64,000 nucleotides of DNA from Oceanospirillum sp047518265 (GTDB lineage Bacteria; Pseudomonadota; Gammaproteobacteria; Pseudomonadales; Halomonadaceae), in assembly GCA_047518265.1 (NCBI GenBank), contig JAKZRG010000021.1:62001-126000 (forward strand), written 5' to 3'. A program made the translations under genes and the position numbers. The notes below the pieces were generated by a model. The model saw only the letters and a program-made list of their open reading frames with translations, searched no databases and was not told the origin of the DNA. Below are positions 60,498 to 64,000 of the stretch, piece after piece (the stretch's first letter is position 1; every line of letters begins with the position of its first letter).

Positions 60498-63266
60498 TTA
60501 CTGCCAAAGAGAAGTGATCCGGTAAAATACATTATCAGGCTCAATTAGCATTGATTTTAGGCCAAGACCAAGCAGTCTTGTATCGTTGCTTAAACCAAGA
60601 TTGTCAGGGGATTTCAATTGATTAAAGGTTATTGTTACAGCGTTATTACTTTTTTGCAGGACTCCTGGAGGAATGCTGTAGACTAATGTTTTCTTTCTTT
60701 CGGGGTGTAAGAACTGGAAGGGGCCAAGAGGCTTACCGTTCAGTGAAATGGTTCCGGATAAGTTATTTTTCTCTTTATTGACGTAGGCAATCGTTTTAAT
60801 ATTCAGTTGATAGGTTGATTCATTATTCAACTCTGTATCAGGTTGAAGAGAAAAAGATAACTCTGATTTTTTACTATTGCTCCATACTCCCCATTTCTCC
60901 GGGGAACTCCAGCCACTATTGAGCATTTGACTGCCAGTACCTGCCCCTGAAAAGTCAACATTATCTCCCAGGGTATAGTTAACAATAATACCGTAGGAGC
61001 CATCTTTATTTTTTTGGAAAAGACGGGTGTTTCCGTTACTTTCTAATGAGAGATGGTTTACAGTAAAAGGGGTTGGGGTATCCGTTTGTTCTATCCTGAC
61101 CGTAAAGGAATCAACAAATAGATCATTATTTATATTTGCATATAGATTAGGACTGAAATGCGTTAGCCCTTCTTTGGCATAAAAACTATACTCAAGGCTT
61201 AATTTGTCGTTGCCAGATAAAACCGGTAATGAAATATTATCAAATGATACTTTTTTATTGTACTTTCCTATGCCAATAAAACCTTGGTGTTTAAGTGATA
61301 TTGTATTCTTATTGTTGTTTGATGAATCCTGGGATTGAGCTGATAATGTAATGGTAACTTTACTTGATTTAGGGATGTTTATATAAGAGCCATTAGACAA
61401 TGAAGGGCGGCCGGAGCTTTTTTTAAATAATTTTTTGTTAATTAAGGACCAGTTCTGAATATTATCGTTGTGTGTTATCAATGAACGATCCAGTTGTTGA
61501 GCTGTTGTTCTTAATGATTTATACGCTTTATGGTTTGAATCTCCAGTAAGAACTTCTCTTTTATAATGAGAAGAGAATAGTTTTTTATTTTCTGATTTAA
61601 ATATAAAACAGTTTCCAGATGAATTGCAGCCATTCACAGATCCAGTGCTTTGATATTGAAAGCCCATCGTTGAATGGAAGGATAATTCACGGTTTTTAGG
61701 ATAATCCCGCAGTAAACTACGACCAATTAGATGAGCCCCTTTATCACCTAAACCTAAATAATCTAAAATAGTTAAACTAGTGTCACTTAATCCATATAAC
61801 CCTGTTTTTATTCCAGGCTTAATATCGGGGCCTGTCATGATATTTAGGCCCCAGTTATTTCCATATGGTTGGCCTTTTACACCATGAGATTCATCTGATG
61901 TAAAGACAACTAGAGTGTTATCAAGTACATTCATATCCTTTAGCTGTTTCATTAATGTGGGGATGGCCTGGTCAAGATACGCAACCGCAGCTTCTTTACG
62001 GTTAGAATAATCTTGTGAAAATTCGTCCGTAACGGCATAGGGATGGTGAGTTCCAACAGTTAACAGGGTGAGAAACCAAGGGTTTCCTTGTTTCTCTAAT
62101 TGTTGAACTCGTGTACTAGCCTGTTCAAGAAAAGCTCTATCGTCAGGCCCCCAGCCAAATTTAATGTATTGATCTTTAAACCATGTTTTTCCATCAACTT
62201 CTTGGAACCCTATGGCTGGCATAAATTGGTCTTTCGACATAAACGCTAAATTAGCTGCTTGCAAATAAGCGGTGGTATAGCCTTCATTTGCTAAGAGCTG
62301 AGGTAGGCACTGTCTTCTGTTTTCACTGTCCAGTTGAAGATATTCTAGGGATTTAGGTGTTACTGCAGACTGTTTGCTGTAATCGCCGCATAACATGCTA
62401 TATAGGCCGCGAATAGTTTGCTGACTATGAGTGACAAAACTTGGTGTGACCTGACTGTTTTGAGCAATGTTACTCAGATTGGGCATAATATTATTTCGAG
62501 AGATGTCGAAATAGTCCTGTATGCTATTAATATAGGCCCCTGGTATACCTTCCAAAACGATCAACAAAACATTTTTTTTGTTTCTTTTGGAAGGACTGCT
62601 GGCAACTTCATTTTTTAATAAAGGATTGTCTGCCGTATTGCTGAACTGAATATTGTCCTGTGTTGAAGAGGCTTGGTTTGTGCTGATGTTATAGTAATTA
62701 ATGACCGTTAACGCTAGAGGGTTCGCCTGTAGCCAACTTGTTGCGTTGTGGGTAGAAAAATAGGTGGTAATAAGAGCCGCTGTCAAAAGAGGTATAGATA
62801 GGTATAGCTTTATGCTTTTTAACGACTTTGAGGTCAAAGTAAAAGATAGAAATAATATTAAGATAAGCGCATAGGCAGTAGGGTAGGCTAATGCCTGAAG
62901 GGTGTTTTCTAAAAAACTCCCATTGGTCGTATAGTGAAGATCGCTGATTGACAGCGGCTTGTTTAGCGCCAAAATACTTTCAATGCTGGCAAAGTTCACA
63001 ATTGGCCAAAAGATTAATAATCCTGCACAAGCCAGTCGGCCAAGCTGTGCCAAGATTATTAATACAGAAAAAGCCGATAATGAAATGGCAAGATCAGATA
63101 CCACAGGTGTAAGTAACTCATTGAATGACAATGAGTTATGGTAATTTAGAGTGACACCACGTACTAAAAAAGAAAATAAGAAAAATAGCAAAAAACTAAT
63201 GAAAATAAGGGTGTGATTACTTTTTTTGCTTGATTGAGCCTGCTGTACTGTTAAAAAATGCTCCAT
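60498..63266 (-). CDS. LTA-synthase-like phosphoglycerol/sulfatase-fold membrane protein
   Basis: The 922-residue protein has about five N-terminal membrane segments (20-170), then an alkaline-phosphatase-superfamily domain (about 230-540). Glu239 in VLLIVLEG, the nucleophile candidate Thr284 in THSQQTIRGLYSMLCG, and TSDESHGV near 456-462 are the expected metal and catalytic residues. LTA synthases transfer phosphoglycerol or similar groups; Gram-negative relatives modify surface glycans. About 370 further residues contain beta-rich, glycan-binding-like domains. The last resembles the SGWSSPEKWGVWS ... DTRLLGLGL domain of surface-polysaccharide proteins. The gene is more AT-rich than its neighbours. 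AGGTGG precedes the ATG by six bases. Confidence 0.88.
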   Translation of the reverse strand: MEHFLTVQQAQSSKKSNHTLIFISFLLFFLFSFLVRGVTLNYHNSLSFNELLTPVVSDLAISLSAFSVLIILAQLGRLACAGLLIFWPIVNFASIESILALNKPLSISDLHYTTNGSFLENTLQALAYPTAYALILILFLSFTLTSKSLKSIKLYLSIPLLTAALITTYFSTHNATSWLQANPLALTVINYYNISTNQASSTQDNIQFSNTADNPLLKNEVASSPSKRNKKNVLLIVLEGIPGAYINSIQDYFDISRNNIMPNLSNIAQNSQVTPSFVTHSQQTIRGLYSMLCGDYSKQSAVTPKSLEYLQLDSENRRQCLPQLLANEGYTTAYLQAANLAFMSKDQFMPAIGFQEVDGKTWFKDQYIKFGWGPDDRAFLEQASTRVQQLEKQGNPWFLTLLTVGTHHPYAVTDEFSQDYSNRKEAAVAYLDQAIPTLMKQLKDMNVLDNTLVVFTSDESHGVKGQPYGNNWGLNIMTGPDIKPGIKTGLYGLSDTSLTILDYLGLGDKGAHLIGRSLLRDYPKNRELSFHSTMGFQYQSTGSVNGCNSSGNCFIFKSENKKLFSSHYKREVLTGDSNHKAYKSLRTTAQQLDRSLITHNDNIQNWSLINKKLFKKSSGRPSLSNGSYINIPKSSKVTITLSAQSQDSSNNNKNTISLKHQGFIGIGKYNKKVSFDNISLPVLSGNDKLSLEYSFYAKEGLTHFSPNLYANINNDLFVDSFTVRIEQTDTPTPFTVNHLSLESNGNTRLFQKNKDGSYGIIVNYTLGDNVDFSGAGTGSQMLNSGWSSPEKWGVWSNSKKSELSFSLQPDTELNNESTYQLNIKTIAYVNKEKNNLSGTISLNGKPLGPFQFLHPERKKTLVYSIPPGVLQKSNNAVTITFNQLKSPDNLGLSNDTRLLGLGLKSMLIEPDNVFYRITSLWQ

Positions 63267-63701
63267 TGCAAACCACCTTTGCTTCCATTTTATTACAATT
63301 GGTCGCGAAGCTTATAGAAATCAGCTTTGTTTTTCAATTTGAGGCTTGTTTATGAAAGTCGCTTAATTGGGGTGGTTGTTGTGGGATTGTTACTGGTTTG
63401 TAACTTTATATGATCTCTTTACATCAACAGTCAGAATCGCAGCCTATGATGGAAAATGGCTTTGAATCTGTAATTGCATATTTATCCTTTTTATCCCCTA
63501 AAAATATTGCTTCAGCTCCGTAGGTGATAGATCTTGTTTGATATAGGGCTTCTGTTACCATCTGTAAAAATTAACCGAGGCATTTTTGCACTCACTATTC
63601 GGTTGTTATGCTCGGTTATTTTGAGCAAAGATAGCCTGTAGTGATAGCTAATTTGTTCTGTGGTGAGTAACAATATATAAAATAGATACTGGGTCAATAT
63701 A
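63267..63701. other. AT-rich intergenic region before the right-edge gene
   Basis: This 435-bp divergent gap should hold promoters for both neighbours. A minus-strand frame at 63512-63697 has no ribosome binding site and looks random. No hairpin with a T-tract is evident. Confidence 0.45.
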
Positions 63702-64000
63702 ATGCTGTCTTCGATTTTAAAAAAACTATCTGGTTATGGGCCTGATTCTGCAAAAGAGCAAAAGGATGAGGCTGATGTTATGACGGCAGTGCAAGAGCCG
63801 CATGTTATGACGGAAGTACAAGGGCCTGTAAATAAAATAACCCTGTTTCCAAACATGAGTAACGAGGCTTTTGTTGATTTTTGTTATACCAGTATATTAA
63901 AAAGAAAAGCAGATGATTCAGGTAAAGAGTCACATCTTAATGCGTTGGAAAATGGTGCGAGTCGGGAGGACTTGATTTCTGGTTTTTTGACCTCAGAAGA
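63702..64000 (+). CDS. DUF4214 domain protein, cut by right edge
   Basis: The frame opens at ATG 63702 and runs 99 codons to the window edge. A polar N-terminus contains a near-repeated ten-residue phrase (VMTAVQEPH, VMTEVQGP). From about residue 57, FVDFCYTSILKRKADDSGKE and LENGASREDLISGFLTSEE match the DUF4214 pattern (one LYxxILxRxxD helix pair with a terminal S-E). DUF4214 domains often sit on glycosyltransferases or polysaccharide-linked enzymes. It starts a gene divergent from the LTA-synthase-like gene. Confidence 0.75.
   Translation, partial: MLSSILKKLSGYGPDSAKEQKDEADVMTAVQEPHVMTEVQGPVNKITLFPNMSNEAFVDFCYTSILKRKADDSGKESHLNALENGASREDLISGFLTSE

Noticed and set aside
63512..63697. 61-codon minus-strand frame near the right edge
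   Set aside because: No ribosome binding site and AT-rich random composition.

Overview
The window looks like chromosomal DNA of a motile, free-living gammaproteobacterium, most likely a marine Oceanospirillales- or Pseudomonas-like lineage. The reasons are the moderately AT-leaning base composition, the order NAD-glutamate dehydrogenase / DUF2835 / pyrD / rmf / fused rlmKL, the gammaproteobacterial TrmA, QueF (long form), PdxB, HtpX, AlaA and RMF proteins, and the large number of chemotaxis and cyclic-dinucleotide proteins. The species assignment is inference; no rRNA is present.

Layout. (1) 1-1659: a truncated, very acidic, repeat-built protein on the minus strand. (2) 1949-5535: a polytopic membrane protein, trmA and a sulfotransferase-like gene. 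(3) 5603-12965: a seven-kb minus-strand moxR / DUF58 / DUF4381 / VWA / VWA-TPR / batD (Bat-type) operon. (4) 13444-30000: housekeeping genes (gdh, DUF2835, pyrD, rmf, rlmKL, a glutaredoxin-like gene, a small WGR-like gene, pdxB, htpX, alaA, an enoyl-CoA hydratase) and a diguanylate cyclase. (5) 30187-32504: ylqF, msrB and a conserved membrane-anchored coiled-coil protein, followed by a 95-bp hexanucleotide microsatellite. (6) 33072-33539: Glu-Gly-Glu-Gly tRNA cluster, then a YadGH-type ABC exporter, queF, a TM/coiled-coil protein, a nitroreductase, a YiiD-C-type thioesterase and tRNA-Ser(GGA). (7) 38834-43218: an acyl-CoA dehydrogenase, an AraC regulator and a metallo-beta-lactamase-fold hydrolase, with a structured intergenic stretch between the first two. 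(8) 43445-58496: a signalling island with a 7TM class III cyclase, three different methyl-accepting chemotaxis proteins, a two-SBP diguanylate cyclase and a four-CBS/three-PAS/GGDEF/EAL protein. (9) 58653-64000: SelO, a large AT-rich LTA-synthase-like phosphoglycerol/sulfatase-fold membrane protein with a surface-polysaccharide-type C-terminal domain, and the start of a DUF4214 protein cut by the right edge.

How the genes work together. The moxR-bat operon reads as one unit: an AAA+ ATPase, membrane-anchored von Willebrand A proteins and a DUF58 partner, with overlapping start and stop codons. The acyl-CoA dehydrogenase, AraC regulator and hydrolase probably form a small catabolic group. A conserved 22-bp motif upstream of the AraC gene recurs upstream of a chemoreceptor 9 kb away, which hints at coordination of metabolism and taxis. 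The signalling island mixes cAMP-type, c-di-GMP and chemotaxis outputs with very different sensor domains.

I did not find a CRISPR array, prophage, intact insertion sequence or obvious defence system. The best candidates for something undescribed are the modular acidic repeat protein at the left edge, the structured leader or small RNA at about 40776-40946, the shared 22-bp motif, the hexanucleotide repeat, and the surface-polysaccharide locus starting at the right edge.
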